From NCBI GenBank assembly GCA_937918935.1, contig CAKZSI010000026.1, forward strand, positions 1 to 64,000: DNA of 64,000 nucleotides. The letters run 5' to 3'. Positions within the stretch are counted from its first letter, which is position 1. Every line of letters begins with the position of its first letter. A program made the translations under genes and the position numbers. This document shows positions 45,601-56,474 of the stretch, piece by piece. The notes beneath the pieces were generated by a model. It was given only the letters and a program-made list of their open reading frames with translations, was not told the DNA's origin and made no database searches. The DNA comes from an uncultured Chloroflexales bacterium. Lineage in GTDB: Bacteria; Chloroflexota; Chloroflexia; Chloroflexales; Chloroflexaceae.

Positions 45601-48600
45601 TGGATCGGCTCGCCGGCCCTGGTGGGCTGGCTCGACCGGCCCTACCTGGCGCCCCATCCCGAACCGCTCACCGCCGATGATGTCGCGCTGCTGCGCCGCC
45701 TGGCCCGCGCCACCTGGGCCTACTTCGAGCGTTTCGTGGACGAAGAGGGCCATTACCTGGCGCCCGACAACTTTCAGGAAACACCTGCGCCCCTGGTGGC
45801 GCCGCGCACCTCGCCGACCAACATCGGCCTGCAACTCCTGGCTGATCTGGCGGCCCACGATTTCGGGTACGTCTCGCTGAGCGAACTGACCGCCCGGAGC
45901 GAGCGCGTCTTCGCCACCCTGGAGCGCCTCGAACGCTACCGCGGGCACCTGCTCAACTGGTACGACACGCGCACCCTGCGCCCGCTCCCGCCCCTGTACG
46001 TCTCTACGGTGGACAGCGGCAACCTGGCCGGCCACCTGATCGCCCTGGCCCAGGGCTACCTGGGGCTGGAACAGGCGCCGATCATCGGTCCGGCGGCGCT
46101 CTCCGGGCTACAAGACGCGCTGATGCTCGCGCGCGATCACCTGGGGGAGGATGACCCGCTGTGCGAACGGCTGGCGGAGGTGGAGCGCCTGCTTGACACG
46201 CCTCCCCAAAGCCTGGGCGGCTACCGCGAGCGTCTGCACCAGATGCTCGAGCGTACCGAAGAACTGTACCCGAGCGGCGCCGCCGCCGACTGGCTGTGGG
46301 CCGCGCGGCGCCAGGCCCGCGCCCACCTGGAGGACCTGGAAACGCTGGCCGGCGCGGAGGGCGAGTCGGACAGGCCCGTGCCAACTCTGGGAGACCTGGC
46401 GGTACGCAACGGGGCCGCAGCGCGCCTGCTGGAGCGCCAGGCGGCGATCATCGCCCAGGCCCGCGAACTGGCCCTGGGTATGGACTTCCGCTTCCTCTAC
46501 GACGAAACCCGGCGCATCTTTGTCATCGGCTACAACGTCAGCGAGGGGCGTCGTGACAACTCCTTCTACGACCTGCTCGCCTCCGAGTCGCGGCTGGCGA
46601 GCTTCGTGGCGATCGCCAAAGGCGACGTGCCCAAGGAGCACTGGTTCCACATCGGGCGCACCTTCACACCCGCCGCCGGGCCGGCGACCCTGATGGCATG
46701 GAGCGGCACGATGTTCGAGTACCTGATGCCGCAACTGGTGATGGCCACCTTCCCCGAAACGCTGCTCGAGGCCACGGTGCGCGGCGCGGTCGCGGCGCAG
46801 ATCGCCTACGGGGAGCGCAAGGGCGTGCCGTGGGGTATCTCCGAGTCGGCCTTCAACAGCCGCGATCTGGCGATGAACTACCAGTATCGCGCCTTCGGCG
46901 TGCCGGGCCTGGGCCTGAAGAGCGGCCTGGCCAACGATCTGGTGGTGGCGCCCTATGCCACGGTGCTGGCGTTGAGCGTACAGCCGCACGCGGCGGTGGA
47001 GAACCTGCGGCGCTTGATTAACCTGGGGATGTGGGGCGCCTATGGCCTCTACGAAGCGGTGGACTTTACACCTGAACGACTCCCGCCAGGCCAGCATCAC
47101 GCCATCGTGCGCTCCTTCATGGTCCATCACCAGGGGATGAGCCTGGTGGCGCTCGACAACGCGCTCCACGACGCGGTCATGCAGCGCCGCTTCCACCAGG
47201 AGCCGATGATTCGCGCCACCGAGCCCCTGTTGCACGAGAAGATCCCCCAGAGCGCGCCGATCCAGTTGCCCGAAGACGTGGCCGAGGCCCCGGCGGTGGT
47301 CATGCCTGTGGTCCCCACTTCGCGCCAGTTCGCCAGCCCGGGCACGGCGACCCCGTATACCCACCTGCTGGGCAGCCCGATCTACAGCGTGGCGCTTACC
47401 AACGCTGGCGGCGGGGCCAGCTTCTACAAGGGCCTGGCGGTTACCCGCTGGCGTCCCGACGGTACCCGCGACTGCTGGGGCAGCTTCATCTACCTCCGCG
47501 ATGCCCGCAGCGGGCTGGCGTGGTCGGCGGCTTATCAGCCCCTGCGCCGCGAGGGCCAATACTACCGCGTGCGCTTCAGCCTGGAGAAGACCGAGTTCGT
47601 GCAGCAGATCGGCGGCATTGAAACACGTATGGAGGTGACGGTCTCGCCGGAGGATCCGGCGGAGGTGCGGCGCATCACCCTGACCAACCTGGGCGCCGCT
47701 CCCCGTGAACTGGAGGTCACCAGCTACGCCGAACTGGTGCTGACGCCACCCATGGCCGAACTGGCTCACCCGGCCTTTGCCAATCTGTTCGTCGAGACCG
47801 AGTTCGTGGCCGAGCGAGGGGCGCTGCTGGCCTCGCGGCGTCCCCGCGCGGCGGACGGCGAGCGGCCCTACGCGGCGCACGTGGTGGCGGCGCGTTCGGG
47901 GGTAGTGGGTGAGGTGGAGTATGAAACCGACCGGGCAGCCTTCCTGGGACGGGGCCACAGCCCGGCCCACCCCGTAGCTCTGGATCGGCCCCTGAGCGGC
48001 AAGGTGGGCGCGGTGCTCGACCCGATCTTCAGCCTGCGGCGGCGCGTGCGCATCGCCCCGGGGGCCTCGGTGCAACTCTTCTTCACCACCGCCATCGGCA
48101 CGACCCGTGAAGAGGCCCTGCGCCTGGCCGACAAGTACCGCGACCCCCTGGTGGGGGCGCGGGCCTTCGACCTGGCCTGGACCCAGGCCCAGGTCGAACT
48201 GCAAAGCCTGAACCTAGACGGCGACGCGGCCCACCGCTACCAGCGCCTGGCGGCCTTTGCCATCTTCCCCGACCCGCTCCGGCGCGCCGCACCCGAGGTG
48301 ATCGAACGCAACCGTAAGGGCCAGCCCGGCCTGTGGGCCTACGGCATCTCCGGCGACGACCCGATTGTGCTGGCGCGCATCTCTGCGCCGGGCGAGTTGG
48401 GGCTGGTGCAGGAACTGTTGCAGGCCCACGAGTACTGGCGGCTGAAGGGGCTGCGGGTCGAACTGGTCATCCTCAACGAGGAAACTGGCGGCTACTTGCA
48501 GGACTTGCACGAGCAGTTGCTGGCGCTGATCCGCAGCGGGCGGGCCGGGGGCTGGCTCAATCAGCGCGGCGGCGTCTTTGCGCTGCGGGCCGATCTGATG

Positions 48601-51210
48601 CCCGAGGAGGACCGCGTGCTGCTGGAGAGCGCCGCACGGGTGGTGCTGGTGGGCCGGCGTGGCAGCCTGGCCCAGCACCTGCGGCGCCGGGAACAGGATA
48701 CGGCGCCGCTGCCCCAGATCCTCGCCGTTCCTCCGGCGGGATCGGCCCTGCCCCCCGGCGAACCGCTCGCGCTGCGCGGCCCTTACGGCGGCTTCGCCCG
48801 CGACGGCGCCGAATATGTGATCGAACTGGCGCCCGGCCAGTACACGCCCGCACCCTGGATCAATGTGATCGCCAACCCGCGCTTCGGCTGCACCGTCTCG
48901 GAGCGCGGCGCGGGCTACACCTGGGCCGAGAACAGCCGCGAGAACCGCCTGACGCCCTGGTCGAACGACCCGGTCGGCGACCCGGCGGGCGAGGCGCTCT
49001 ACCTGCGCGACGAGGGCGACGGCGCGGTCTGGTCGCCGACCCCCTGGCCGCTGGGCGCGGGCCACTGGCGCGTGCGCCACGGCTTCGGCTACAGCGTCTT
49101 CGAGCACCGCCGCCACGGGATTGCCAGCAGGCTGACGGTGGGCGTGGCGCCGGAGGACCCGGTGAAGTTCTACCGGCTGGAACTGACGAACGAGAGCGGC
49201 GGCGAGCGCGAGCTGAGCCTGACATTTTATGTCGAGTGGGTGCTCGGCGTGTTCCGCGAGCAGATGGCGCCCTTTGTTGTGACCGCGATCGACGAGGAGC
49301 GGGTTGCGCTGCTGGCACGCAACTCCTACAACCACGAGTTCGGCGAGCGCGTCGCCTTCATCGCCGCCAGCGAGCCGGCCTCCTTCAGCGGCGACCGCAG
49401 GACCTTCATCGGGCGCAATGGCGATCTTACCAGCCCGGCGGCGCTGCTGCGCGGCGGGCCGCTTGCAGGTCGTGTGGGCGCCGGGCTGGACCCCTGCGGC
49501 GCACTGCGCTGTCTGCTGCGGCTGGCCCCCGGTGAACGGCGCACGATTGTGCTGCTGCTGGGGCAGGGGGCCAATGCGGGCGAGGCGTGGGCGCTGATCG
49601 AACGCTACCGCGACCCCGCCGCGGTTGACGCCGCCCTGGACCGGAGCACCGCCATCTGGAACACCCGGTTGGGCCAGGTCTGCGTGCGCACCCCGAGCGC
49701 GGAACTGGACGTGCTGCTGAACGGCTGGCTGCTCTACCAGACGTTGAGTTGCCGGATCTGGGCGCGCTCGGCCTTCTATCAGTCAGGCGGGGCCTACGGC
49801 TTCCGCGACCAACTGCAAGATGTGCTGGCGCTGCTGCACACCGAGCCGGTCCTGGTCCGTGAGCACCTCCTGCGGGCGGCGGCGCGGCAGTTCGTGGAGG
49901 GCGATGTGCAGCACTGGTGGCACCCGCCGACGGGGCGGGGCATCCGCACGCGCTTCTCCGACGATTACCTCTGGCTGCCCTTCGCCACTGCCCACTACGT
50001 CCGCTTTACCGGCGACAGCGCCGTGCTCGACGAAGTGGCGCCCTTCCTCGAAGGCCGGCCCCTGGCCGACGGCGAGGCGGAGTACTACGAACACCCGAGC
50101 GTATCCGAGGAGCAGGGCACGCTCTACGAGCACTGTGCACGGGCGGTGGAACTGGCCCTGCGACGCAAGGGCGCGCACGGTTTGCCACTGATGGGCGCGG
50201 GCGACTGGAACGACGGGATGAACCTGGTCGGCGCGGGCGGACGGGGCGAGAGCGTCTGGGTCGGCTGGTTCCTGATCGTCGTGCTGCGGGCCATGGCCGA
50301 ACTGGCCACGGCACGCGGCGACGATGAGCGGGCCACCCGCTACACCGCGGCGGCGGAAGAGCAACTGGCGGCGATTGAAGCCAATGCCTGGGACGGAGAC
50401 TGGTACCTGCGGGCCTTCTACGACAACGGCACACCCCTGGGGTCGGCGCACGACGAGGAATGCCGGATCGACCTGCTGCCGCAGGCCTGGGCAGTGATCG
50501 CCGGCGGCGACCCCGCACGGGCGCACCAGGCTATCGAGTCGGCCCTGGTCCGCCTGGTGGACCGCGAGGCGGAGCTTATCCGGCTCCTGACGCCGCCGTT
50601 CGACCGCAGCGAGCAGAACCCCGGCTACATCAAGGGCTACGTGCCGGGTGTGCGCGAGAATGGCGGGCAGTACACCCACGCGGCGATCTGGCTGATCTGG
50701 GCCTGCGGGCTGCTCGGGGCGCGGGCGGATGCCTACGCGCTCCTCGAGATGATCAACCCCGTGCGCCACGCTAACACCCAACCTGAGATCTACAAGGTTG
50801 AACCGTATGTTGTCGCTGCCGATGTGTACGCCGCCGAGCAGCACCGTGGGCGTGGCGGGTGGACCTGGTACACCGGCTCGGCAGGCTGGCTCTACCGGCT
50901 AGGGTTGGAGGTGATCCTGGGGCTGCGGCGCGAAGGGGCCACGCTGCGCGTGCAGCCGTGTGTGCTGCCCGAGTGGCCGGGCTACGAGGTTACCTACCGC
51001 TACGGCGGGAGCTTGTACCACATCCGGGTGGATCGCTTGCCGGAAGAACCCGGCGTGGACCTCGAAACCCTGCTCGACGGCGAACCGTTGCCCGACGGGC
51101 GCATCCCCCTGCGCAACGATGGCCAGAGCCACGAGGTCGTGGTGCGCACCTCCAGGCAAGGGCACGGGGAAACCAGGTTGGCCCATCCCTCTCCGACGGA
51201 GCGAAGATAA
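42610..51210 (+). CDS. Cyclic beta-glucan synthase-like enzyme (GT84 + GH94, NdvB/ChvB type)
   Basis: A 2866-residue membrane enzyme. Order: helical N-terminal region, hydrophobic segments near 430-480, a GT84 glycosyltransferase module with [11 protein letters not shown] (about 648) and [10 protein letters not shown] (about 794, QxxRW-like), more membrane helices (about 840-1010), a glucoamylase-like (alpha/alpha)6 region (about 1030-1550), then two GH94-type carbohydrate-binding domains ([13 protein letters not shown] near 1594; [16 protein letters not shown] near 2093) and the GH94 catalytic barrel with [11 protein letters not shown] (about 2533, catalytic Asp). NdvB makes and size-controls cyclic beta-1,2-glucan. 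Start is uncertain; ATG 42610 is used, a TTG at 42535 would add 25 residues. The last 17 codons overlap a decayed family-B repeat. Confidence 0.88.
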   Translation: MDIAIQWAALNRSLKTITASMRRTLPAAIGGVVMPPVARGPELFNVEQLEEHARGLAGSHRVGHPLLGLPGALTLQLAQDEGDLLRAYRILAEDARQRKLALPAAEWLLDNMYLVRDQIREIRQDLPGGYYRELPKLIGGPYRGRTRVYAMALELILHSDGRIDQERLLRYVLAYQSVTPLTMGELWAVPIMLRVGLVEYLARQARLVLDVRAQYAEADAWAERLLARPDGPAETHPVLRELAQRHPHLLLPFAVQLLRRLRSYDGERDASGLIAWLEGQLPSRSAEEVVHIEHQRQAAIQVSVGNTITSMRTLNAIDWADWFEQVSLVEQVLRQDPAGAYPRSTFATRDRFRHEVERLARGSGRNEVDVARQALIQATRAASAGEGPRPAHVGHYLIGAGRTPFEALLGYRADPGEVARRALLRHPAPAYFGAIAAITGATVVTGLRLARSSRPLPEQAPHPALQALAAGLLALPASTLAIELVNRAVAHLLPPRLLPRLDLRHGIPADLRTMVVVPTLLLTPDSIRRQLESLEVLYLANEDPHLHFALLSDFADAPQPCMPEDEQLLAVAREGILALNVRYGPDRFFLLHRRRLWNPQQGCWMGWERKRGKLEEFNRLLAGATDTTYEVLLGDLSVLPHIRYVITLDADTQLPRDAARALIGTLAHPLNTAVVDPRTHRTVEGYGILQPRVGIDLPSALASRFARIFAGNVGIDPYTTAVSDTYMDLFGEGSFVGKGIYDPAVLRETLHDRFPENTLLSHDLIEGNYARVALLSDVELIDSYPTTYAAYAARQHRWVRGDWQIAAWMLPRTPTGSGAWAPNVLPPLARYKIFDNLRRSLVAPASVTLLGLGWLFLPGRAWVWTLAAVAPLSVPLLFELADARFWLLGWRSAQQRRAKLAALRDEGLRLLINIALLPDQAALNVDAITRTLARMLITRRQLLEWETAAQAQLRLRRSWDRALRRTAPALAVLGLLGLARPRQALEALPAAAPVLAAWIGSPALVGWLDRPYLAPHPEPLTADDVALLRRLARATWAYFERFVDEEGHYLAPDNFQETPAPLVAPRTSPTNIGLQLLADLAAHDFGYVSLSELTARSERVFATLERLERYRGHLLNWYDTRTLRPLPPLYVSTVDSGNLAGHLIALAQGYLGLEQAPIIGPAALSGLQDALMLARDHLGEDDPLCERLAEVERLLDTPPQSLGGYRERLHQMLERTEELYPSGAAADWLWAARRQARAHLEDLETLAGAEGESDRPVPTLGDLAVRNGAAARLLERQAAIIAQARELALGMDFRFLYDETRRIFVIGYNVSEGRRDNSFYDLLASESRLASFVAIAKGDVPKEHWFHIGRTFTPAAGPATLMAWSGTMFEYLMPQLVMATFPETLLEATVRGAVAAQIAYGERKGVPWGISESAFNSRDLAMNYQYRAFGVPGLGLKSGLANDLVVAPYATVLALSVQPHAAVENLRRLINLGMWGAYGLYEAVDFTPERLPPGQHHAIVRSFMVHHQGMSLVALDNALHDAVMQRRFHQEPMIRATEPLLHEKIPQSAPIQLPEDVAEAPAVVMPVVPTSRQFASPGTATPYTHLLGSPIYSVALTNAGGGASFYKGLAVTRWRPDGTRDCWGSFIYLRDARSGLAWSAAYQPLRREGQYYRVRFSLEKTEFVQQIGGIETRMEVTVSPEDPAEVRRITLTNLGAAPRELEVTSYAELVLTPPMAELAHPAFANLFVETEFVAERGALLASRRPRAADGERPYAAHVVAARSGVVGEVEYETDRAAFLGRGHSPAHPVALDRPLSGKVGAVLDPIFSLRRRVRIAPGASVQLFFTTAIGTTREEALRLADKYRDPLVGARAFDLAWTQAQVELQSLNLDGDAAHRYQRLAAFAIFPDPLRRAAPEVIERNRKGQPGLWAYGISGDDPIVLARISAPGELGLVQELLQAHEYWRLKGLRVELVILNEETGGYLQDLHEQLLALIRSGRAGGWLNQRGGVFALRADLMPEEDRVLLESAARVVLVGRRGSLAQHLRRREQDTAPLPQILAVPPAGSALPPGEPLALRGPYGGFARDGAEYVIELAPGQYTPAPWINVIANPRFGCTVSERGAGYTWAENSRENRLTPWSNDPVGDPAGEALYLRDEGDGAVWSPTPWPLGAGHWRVRHGFGYSVFEHRRHGIASRLTVGVAPEDPVKFYRLELTNESGGERELSLTFYVEWVLGVFREQMAPFVVTAIDEERVALLARNSYNHEFGERVAFIAASEPASFSGDRRTFIGRNGDLTSPAALLRGGPLAGRVGAGLDPCGALRCLLRLAPGERRTIVLLLGQGANAGEAWALIERYRDPAAVDAALDRSTAIWNTRLGQVCVRTPSAELDVLLNGWLLYQTLSCRIWARSAFYQSGGAYGFRDQLQDVLALLHTEPVLVREHLLRAAARQFVEGDVQHWWHPPTGRGIRTRFSDDYLWLPFATAHYVRFTGDSAVLDEVAPFLEGRPLADGEAEYYEHPSVSEEQGTLYEHCARAVELALRRKGAHGLPLMGAGDWNDGMNLVGAGGRGESVWVGWFLIVVLRAMAELATARGDDERATRYTAAAEEQLAAIEANAWDGDWYLRAFYDNGTPLGSAHDEECRIDLLPQAWAVIAGGDPARAHQAIESALVRLVDREAELIRLLTPPFDRSEQNPGYIKGYVPGVRENGGQYTHAAIWLIWACGLLGARADAYALLEMINPVRHANTQPEIYKVEPYVVAADVYAAEQHRGRGGWTWYTGSAGWLYRLGLEVILGLRREGATLRVQPCVLPEWPGYEVTYRYGGSLYHIRVDRLPEEPGVDLETLLDGEPLPDGRIPLRNDGQSHEVVVRTSRQGHGETRLAHPSPTERR
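51166..51186. repeat. Decayed family-B repeat inside the 3' end of the glucan synthase gene
   Basis: GGGGAAACCAGGTTGGCCCA, matching the left half of the palindrome and part of the right. It codes for part of the C-terminal tail [16 protein letters not shown]. Confidence 0.65.
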
Positions 51211-51251
51211 CCGGTCCGGGAGAGCTTGGCCCTCGCGCCCGGCCCCGGGCA

Positions 51252-54200
51252 TCACCGTCCCACGGCAGCGCCTCGATCCATGCGGGGCACATACACGACC
51301 GGCCGGCGCTCGAAGCGCAGGGCCACATCGCTTACCAACGGCGCGGGCAAAGACAGCGCCAGACTGGAGGCGGTTGTTGTCACGGTCTCGGTCATCGTTA
51401 GTGTACCCGTGTAAGTATCCCACCAGGTGACGCGGTAGGCCCCGGGGGCGAGATCGGGGATCGTGAGCGTGCCGCTGATGGGCGCGACGGGCACGGCGTC
51501 CACAACATTGCGCCAGGTGTGACGGCGATTGCTAACCCAGAGGTGACCGCGATAGGCGAGGCGATCAGCCTGCCCCCACGCCCGCAGGTCAGGGTGCGAG
51601 GTGATCGCCCGCGCCTCGGCATAGCGCCCGTTGTTCAAGGGAATGCCGTCCATGAAGTCGCGGTAGGCTTTGAAGTGCCTGTAGAGGTTGTAGCGGCGGA
51701 TGTTCTCGGCATCCCAGTACAACTCGTAGAGCCCACCGGCGTTGATCTGTCCCCAGATGAAATTGTGGAGCCAGATCCCGCGCGTATCGCGGCGCTGGTC
51801 ATGATGCGCGTCTCCGCGATAGTCGTCTGCGCCGCCGAGGGCCACCTCGCCCCGGGTGACCGGCTTGCGCGGGCCGGACCGGGTTCGCCCGCCGATCTGC
51901 CAGCTATAGGCGGCAGTGAGCAGGGCTGTGTCGTCATTTAACGGGGTGAGATCAAACGATCCATTCAGGTAAACCGGCTGCCCATCGGGCGCGATCAGTT
52001 CCACCTCATCAATCCAGGCCGCGCCGCCCGTCCCGAACCCATTCTGAAAGTAGATGGCGAGGGTATGGACTCGGTCGTCGTTGATGATGAGGCGCGTCGA
52101 GAGTGGCGCGGGGGCGCCGTCAGCCAGGTAGCGGCTATCAAACACGCGCCAGGGGTAGGTGCCGGCGGGCGCGCTGCACAGGAACTGCTGGCCGTTCGCG
52201 GCGGCCGGTACCACGTTTGAGCGGCCATCTGGCCGGTCCTGATCGAGGATCCACAGCAGGCGCGGACCGGCGAGATCGTTCGGCTGGTCGTAGCCGCAGA
52301 CGCCGGTGAAATTCTCGGCACGCATGCGATAGCGGATCACCCATTCGCCTGCGCCACGAATGACCAGGGAGCGGGGCGTGGCGCCGGCGTTATTGAACTG
52401 TTCTGTTCCGGGAATGCGCACAGCGGAACCCGTGCCGCCGAACACGTAGTCCGGGCGGCTCTCGAAGGCCAGAGGAGCGTCAATCTGCTGCGCCCAGCCC
52501 GCGGCAAGCGCCCCACAACAGGCGTAGGCATGGACATCGGCGTAGTCCACTCCGCTGTAGGCCGGATTGTTCCAGAACTCAGCAATGGGAAAGCTGTGCC
52601 AGGTTGAGGTGGTAACAAGGTGGCGCGAGGGATCATTTGCCCGCATAAAGCGCCCGAAGGCATCCGCCTGGGCGTAGTGGTTGCCGTTATACGGATCACC
52701 CTCGTTGAGCAACTCCCAGGAATGCACCGCGCGCGAGTAGCCCCAGCGGGCGATCAGGTAGCGCCAGAAATACTCGTGATAGCGCCGCACCACCGTGTTC
52801 GGCGCAGCGTAGAAGCGATCGTTGTCGAGGTCGTAGTACGCGCCAACCAGGCTGCCGTCGGGCGCGATATGGTTGGCGATCCAGTCGTTTTTCTCCAGGA
52901 CGACCGGGCGGATGGTCACCCCGGTCCGGGCGGCCTGCTCCAGCACATAGTCCCATTGCCAGGAGGGCGCCTGGTCGAAGTAGCGGTGGTAGGCAAAGCG
53001 GTTCTTCCACAGCACTTCGCTGCCGACGGCTGCGCGGCCGTTCCACTCCTGTACCGAGACCTCGTCCACGAAGACATCGCCGCCGGTGGTATTCTCCAGG
53101 ATGAGGTAGAAGTTGTCGAGAAAGAAGTCATTCGCCCCGGTGGTAAACGTGCCCATCACCTCGGTCCAACCCGTGGCGCCGGTGACGAACTCGACCAGCC
53201 GGGTCGTGTTTTCGGCGGTCGAGGCGGGATCGGCGCATGTCTCGCCCAGCCAGCCTCCGCGCCGGATGGTGAACCCGTAGGGGTAGCGAGCGTCCCGCGG
53301 GCCAGTCACGCCAACCGCGCGCACCCGCGCGCGAACGAGGTAGGTGGTGTTGGGCTTGACGGCGATGTTGTTCGAGAAGCCCTGAAACATGCACGGGTTG
53401 CGCCGGTTGGACATCGCGGGATCGGCGTAATCCCACAGCCGTAGCGAGAACTGATGATCGGCATAGGCATCGGCATAGCTCAGGCTCGGCGGGTTGAGGT
53501 AGCCGCCCTCGCCAGGCAGATGGTGTGAGTGCCAGGGGTTCCAGGGAGCCATGAAGATGCCGCTGCCGCTCATCCACACCCGCAGGAAGTTGACCCGGTA
53601 GCGTTCAAAGCGCCGCATGTCGGTATCGACGTGGTAGGTGAAACGATCGCCGTCGAAGCCCGCGCCGTGCCCCGCAGCGATGAACGGCGAGCCGTCGGAA
53701 TACTCGAAATAGCCCGGATCGCGCTGGCTGATGCGGATAAAGCCGTGGTTGTGGGACGAGACCGGCGGCGTGACCGTGAACGCGCCAATGTCGCTGAAGA
53801 CAACCCCGGAGGCATCCTGGGCACGCAGGCGGTAGTGCCAGACACCGGTCCGTTGCGGCGCAAAGCGCACCTTCCAGACCGGCGCGCCGCGTGGATACAG
53901 CCACTCCGAGCCATTCGCGCAGTCGTTGGCCTCAGTGTCGGCGATGCAGCGACGCTGGTAATCCTGGTACAGAAAACCCGGCTGGATGATCACCGTCTTC
54001 CAGTTGTCCGGGCTGAACAGAGCGTCCACGCTGATACCGACCCCGGCGGGCACTCCAGCAGGCGGAGCGGGGTCGAAGGGATAGGCTGGATTACTGGCTA
54101 TGGCGCCATTGATATCAAAGGTTAATTCAAACTTGCCGTACTGCTCAACCTGCGCTGCGCCTGCCTGGACATTGACAATGACCAGCCTCCCCTGCCCCTG

Positions 54201-54290
54201 GCCAGTGCCAGCAGCGAGAAGCCGGTCCCGTGGCAGCGCCGCAACGATTATACCGAGGGCCAGCAGTATGATTAACGGATGTCGGCCCAT
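51252..54290 (-). CDS. Secreted glycoside hydrolase with N-terminal DUF5060-like domain
   Basis: A 1012-residue exported protein. Residues 1-27 are a signal peptide (MGRHPLIILLALGIIVAAL). A DUF5060-like beta domain (about 40-165; VEQYGKFELTFDI, GVWHYRLRAQD) precedes a TIM-barrel domain interrupted by carbohydrate-binding-like insertions (about 300-405 and 630-780); the acid/base candidate lies in SWELLNEGDPYN (about 532), a strand-4 N-E of clan GH-A. The C-terminus is a small beta domain (about 900-1000). It is convergent with the glucan synthase gene, with stops 41 bases apart, suggesting but not proving a shared polysaccharide. Substrate unknown; several Cys suggest disulfides. Confidence 0.78.
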   Translation of the reverse strand: MGRHPLIILLALGIIVAALPRDRLLAAGTGQGQGRLVIVNVQAGAAQVEQYGKFELTFDINGAIASNPAYPFDPAPPAGVPAGVGISVDALFSPDNWKTVIIQPGFLYQDYQRRCIADTEANDCANGSEWLYPRGAPVWKVRFAPQRTGVWHYRLRAQDASGVVFSDIGAFTVTPPVSSHNHGFIRISQRDPGYFEYSDGSPFIAAGHGAGFDGDRFTYHVDTDMRRFERYRVNFLRVWMSGSGIFMAPWNPWHSHHLPGEGGYLNPPSLSYADAYADHQFSLRLWDYADPAMSNRRNPCMFQGFSNNIAVKPNTTYLVRARVRAVGVTGPRDARYPYGFTIRRGGWLGETCADPASTAENTTRLVEFVTGATGWTEVMGTFTTGANDFFLDNFYLILENTTGGDVFVDEVSVQEWNGRAAVGSEVLWKNRFAYHRYFDQAPSWQWDYVLEQAARTGVTIRPVVLEKNDWIANHIAPDGSLVGAYYDLDNDRFYAAPNTVVRRYHEYFWRYLIARWGYSRAVHSWELLNEGDPYNGNHYAQADAFGRFMRANDPSRHLVTTSTWHSFPIAEFWNNPAYSGVDYADVHAYACCGALAAGWAQQIDAPLAFESRPDYVFGGTGSAVRIPGTEQFNNAGATPRSLVIRGAGEWVIRYRMRAENFTGVCGYDQPNDLAGPRLLWILDQDRPDGRSNVVPAAANGQQFLCSAPAGTYPWRVFDSRYLADGAPAPLSTRLIINDDRVHTLAIYFQNGFGTGGAAWIDEVELIAPDGQPVYLNGSFDLTPLNDDTALLTAAYSWQIGGRTRSGPRKPVTRGEVALGGADDYRGDAHHDQRRDTRGIWLHNFIWGQINAGGLYELYWDAENIRRYNLYRHFKAYRDFMDGIPLNNGRYAEARAITSHPDLRAWGQADRLAYRGHLWVSNRRHTWRNVVDAVPVAPISGTLTIPDLAPGAYRVTWWDTYTGTLTMTETVTTTASSLALSLPAPLVSDVALRFERRPVVYVPRMDRGAAVGR

Positions 54291-54311
54291 GGTTCCGCCT
54301 TAATGGGTTTC

Positions 54312-54490
54312 TGAGCGGGCGCAGCCCTCCCGGAACCTCCCCCCAGCCAGCGGCCTGGGGAAACATGGTTGCCCCACCACTTTCGCAGAGACGTCGCAGG
54401 CAACGCCTCTACCCGCCGCAGGCAGGGGCGTGGGGAAACCAGGTTTCCCCACCCGCTTCTCTACCCGCTGGCGGGGCACAGCCCTCCCGG
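54312..54490. repeat. Cluster of family-B and family-C palindromes
   Basis: In order: a family-C copy (GGGCGCAGCCCTCCC, about 54316-54331), a decayed family-B copy (GGGGAAACATGGTTGCCCCA, 54357-54376), a perfect family-B copy (54432-54450) and a second family-C-like copy (GGGGCACAGCCCTCCCGG, about 54473-54490). The gap between the hydrolase and oxidoreductase genes is mostly repeats. Confidence 0.8.
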
Positions 54491-54542
54491 ACCCTCTCGC
54501 AGTCCGGACAGGCCCAATGAAGCGACGACGCACGGCGCCTCC

Positions 54543-55115
54543 TTACCGCGCGCGCCGCCTGAACCATAATAGCTCCGCCATCAGGGTCAGGGCCACGGGC
54601 CAGACCCAGCGCAGGTCAGCGGGGAGCGGCGGGGGCGTCGGCTCGTCGGTCGAGTCGAAGGTGACCAGGTAGAACCGCTCGCGATTGGCGAGAAAGCTCT
54701 CGCGGTTCAACTCCACGCCGAGGAGCCGCGCCATCGCGCGGAGCCCTGGACTGTGCTCAAAGCAGTCGTAGGCGGCATCGAGTTCCAGGTCATCAGTAAC
54801 ACGACGCCCGCGCGCGTGGCGCACCTCGCCGCCAGGCTGGAGCGTCACCCGCGGGTCGGCCAGCATGTTCTGGTACCAGTCGGGCCGGGCCCCGTACCCG
54901 CTCATCACGTAGATGCGTCCGGCGCAGATGTGGTACTCGATCGCCGTGCGCCGGGTCAACCCGCTGCTGCGGCCGGTGGTGCTTAAAATCATCACCAGGT
55001 GGCCAATCAGCGGCCCCAGCCCCAGGCGGTAGAGCGTGATTGGCGCGCGGTTGATCGCCCGCCGGAGCGGGCGGTTGGGGTAGGCTGCCCAGGCGGGCAG
55101 CGGTAGTTCCTTCAT
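54543..55115 (-). CDS. Deazaflavin (F420)-dependent nitroreductase-like protein (DDN family)
   Basis: A 190-residue protein of the Ddn/FDOR split-beta-barrel family. LSTTGRSSGLTRRTAIEYHI and YVMSGYGARPDWYQNMLADPRVTL are the diagnostic blocks (T-x-G-R-x-S-G-x-x-R and P-x-W-x-x-N). Relatives use F420 or similar cofactors to reduce quinones and other substrates; members with other roles exist. The start at 55115 is chosen for the AGGAGAGG ribosome binding site; the open frame extends further upstream without homology. Residues after about 165 are hydrophobic. Confidence 0.85.
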   Translation of the reverse strand: MKELPLPAWAAYPNRPLRRAINRAPITLYRLGLGPLIGHLVMILSTTGRSSGLTRRTAIEYHICAGRIYVMSGYGARPDWYQNMLADPRVTLQPGGEVRHARGRRVTDDLELDAAYDCFEHSPGLRAMARLLGVELNRESFLANRERFYLVTFDSTDEPTPPPLPADLRWVWPVALTLMAELLWFRRRAR

Positions 55116-55299
55116 CGGCGTTCCTCTCCTGGCAGTGGCAAGCGGAGGAGCCAGAGGGAGTATACCCTGTGGACAACCACTTGAACGAGAAGAAACGACC
55201 ACCGTACCGTGGCGGTATGATCCGCACTTTCACTTTGCACACACCGCAAGATGCGGTACCATGTCAACCAGTGGACCTGTCAGGGAAGGATCAGGTAGT

Positions 55300-55623
55300 G
55301 TGAACAACTCACTCAGTTTTCTAACCGGGCTGGCCGTCGGGGCGGGGCTAACATTCGCCGCCCGGGATCTCGCCCCGGCCCTGGCGCCCCATGCCCGCAC
55401 GCTGACCAAGCGCGGGCTAAAACTGGCCGTGCTGGGCTTCGAGCGGGGCCGCGAGGCCCTGGCGCTCACCGCCGAGTCGCTCAGCGATCTGGTGGCCGAG
55501 GTCCAGGCCGAGTTGCAGGCGGAACGGGCCACGCCCCGGCCGGCGCCGGCGAATAATGGCAGCGACCTGCTGGCCGAACTGCTCGCCGACGAGCAGCCGG
55601 CCAATGTAACGCCTGAAGCCTAG
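55300..55623 (+). CDS. DUF5132-like small membrane-associated protein
   Basis: A 107-residue protein with an N-terminal hydrophobic Gly-rich helix (SLSFLTGLAVGAGLTFAA) followed by a charged helical region ending in an acidic tail. It resembles DUF5132-type proteins, which often sit near HMA-domain P-type ATPases, as here. The GTG start at 55300 follows AGGGAAGGA; an ATG at 55261 has no ribosome binding site. Function unknown; a helper of the transporter is inferred from position. Confidence 0.6.
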   Translation: MNNSLSFLTGLAVGAGLTFAARDLAPALAPHARTLTKRGLKLAVLGFERGREALALTAESLSDLVAEVQAELQAERATPRPAPANNGSDLLAELLADEQPANVTPEA

Positions 55624-55823
55624 CGCCGCCCCGGGCGACTCGCCTGGAGCCAGCGCGAGGGCGAGGCGTTCCAGATACGCTACGCCCCATTTGCTCATCG
55701 CGGCCAGAGGGGGACGCTATGTTGCCAGACGACCCATTTTGGGCCGCAGCGCAGAGGTGAGCGCGGCCCAATACACCACACACTGGCTATAACATCCGCA
55801 ATCAATCGCCCCGGGGGGTCACT

Positions 55824-56300
55824 ATGCTGCCAGTAGCCTTTGTTGCCCACCAGGCTGGCGAGCGGCTGCGCCTGCGCATTCCGGCGCGCAAAGGTGATGC
55901 CGCGTTCTTCGAGCGCGCGGAGCGCGATCTCGCCGTATGCCCTGGAGTGGCCTACGCCGAAGCCAACCCGTTAACCGCCAGCATCCTGCTGCACTTCCAC
56001 GGCGACCTCAACGAACTGGCCAGCGCCGCCAGCACCGGCCATCTGTTCACCCTTGAACCGCCCCGGATGCCGGAGTATTCGGTGCTCGATGTGGTAGCTG
56101 ATCGCGTTGATCGCATCGAACACTTCATCCAGCGTCGCTCGCAGGGGGCGCTGGATCTGGAGACGGTCCTGTTCCTGGGGTTGGTCGGCGCGGGGGTGGT
56201 GCAACTGGCCCGCGGCCAGGCGCTTGGCCCGGCCAGCACCCTCCTCGCCAATGCTGCCACCATCCTGGCCTTGCATCGCAATCGCCGCGACCGCAGGTGA
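55824..56300 (+). CDS. HMA-like domain protein without metal-binding cysteines
   Basis: A 158-residue protein. The first 80 residues follow the ferredoxin-like fold pattern of HMA-type domains (RLRLRIPARKG, ERDLAVCPGVAYAEANPLTASILLHF) but have no CxxC. A hydrophobic C-terminal stretch (LETVLFLGLVGAGVVQLARG, LLANAATILAL) suggests one or two membrane helices. The same cysteine-less pattern is in the N-terminal part of the ATPase two genes on, so the two domains may interact. No Shine-Dalgarno sequence is obvious. Confidence 0.65.
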   Translation: MLPVAFVAHQAGERLRLRIPARKGDAAFFERAERDLAVCPGVAYAEANPLTASILLHFHGDLNELASAASTGHLFTLEPPRMPEYSVLDVVADRVDRIEHFIQRRSQGALDLETVLFLGLVGAGVVQLARGQALGPASTLLANAATILALHRNRRDRR

Positions 56301-56306
56301 TCAAGC

Positions 56307-56426
56307 GGGGAAACCAGGTTGCCCCACACCCCTGCCCAACGGGAGGGTTTGAGAGGCCGCAGGGTAACCAGGTTGCCCTGCCCCCCTGCCTGATAGGAGG
56401 ATCCTGGAGGGCGCAGCCCTCCCAGG
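56307..56426. repeat. Two decayed family-B copies and one family-C hairpin
   Basis: GGGGAAACCAGGTTGCCCCA (56307-56326), AGGGTAACCAGGTTGCCCT (56361-56379) and CCTGGAGGGC-GCA-GCCCTCCCAGG (56403-56426). They fill the gap before the P-type ATPase gene. Confidence 0.85.
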
Positions 56427-56474
56427 AAAACCCTTTTCATATCATTCGTATGCGGCGTAGGTATGTGAGCTTCT

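Noticed and set aside
46108-48204. Long antisense open frame opposite the glucan synthase gene (similar ones at 57642-59648, 62175-63947, 35818-37560 and 1721-2911)
   Set aside because: High-GC shadow frames; His/Gln/Arg/Gly-rich sequence with no motifs, opposite genes with clear domains.
55824-56300. Copper-chaperone-type metal binder
   Set aside because: The HMA-like domain has only one cysteine and no CxxC.
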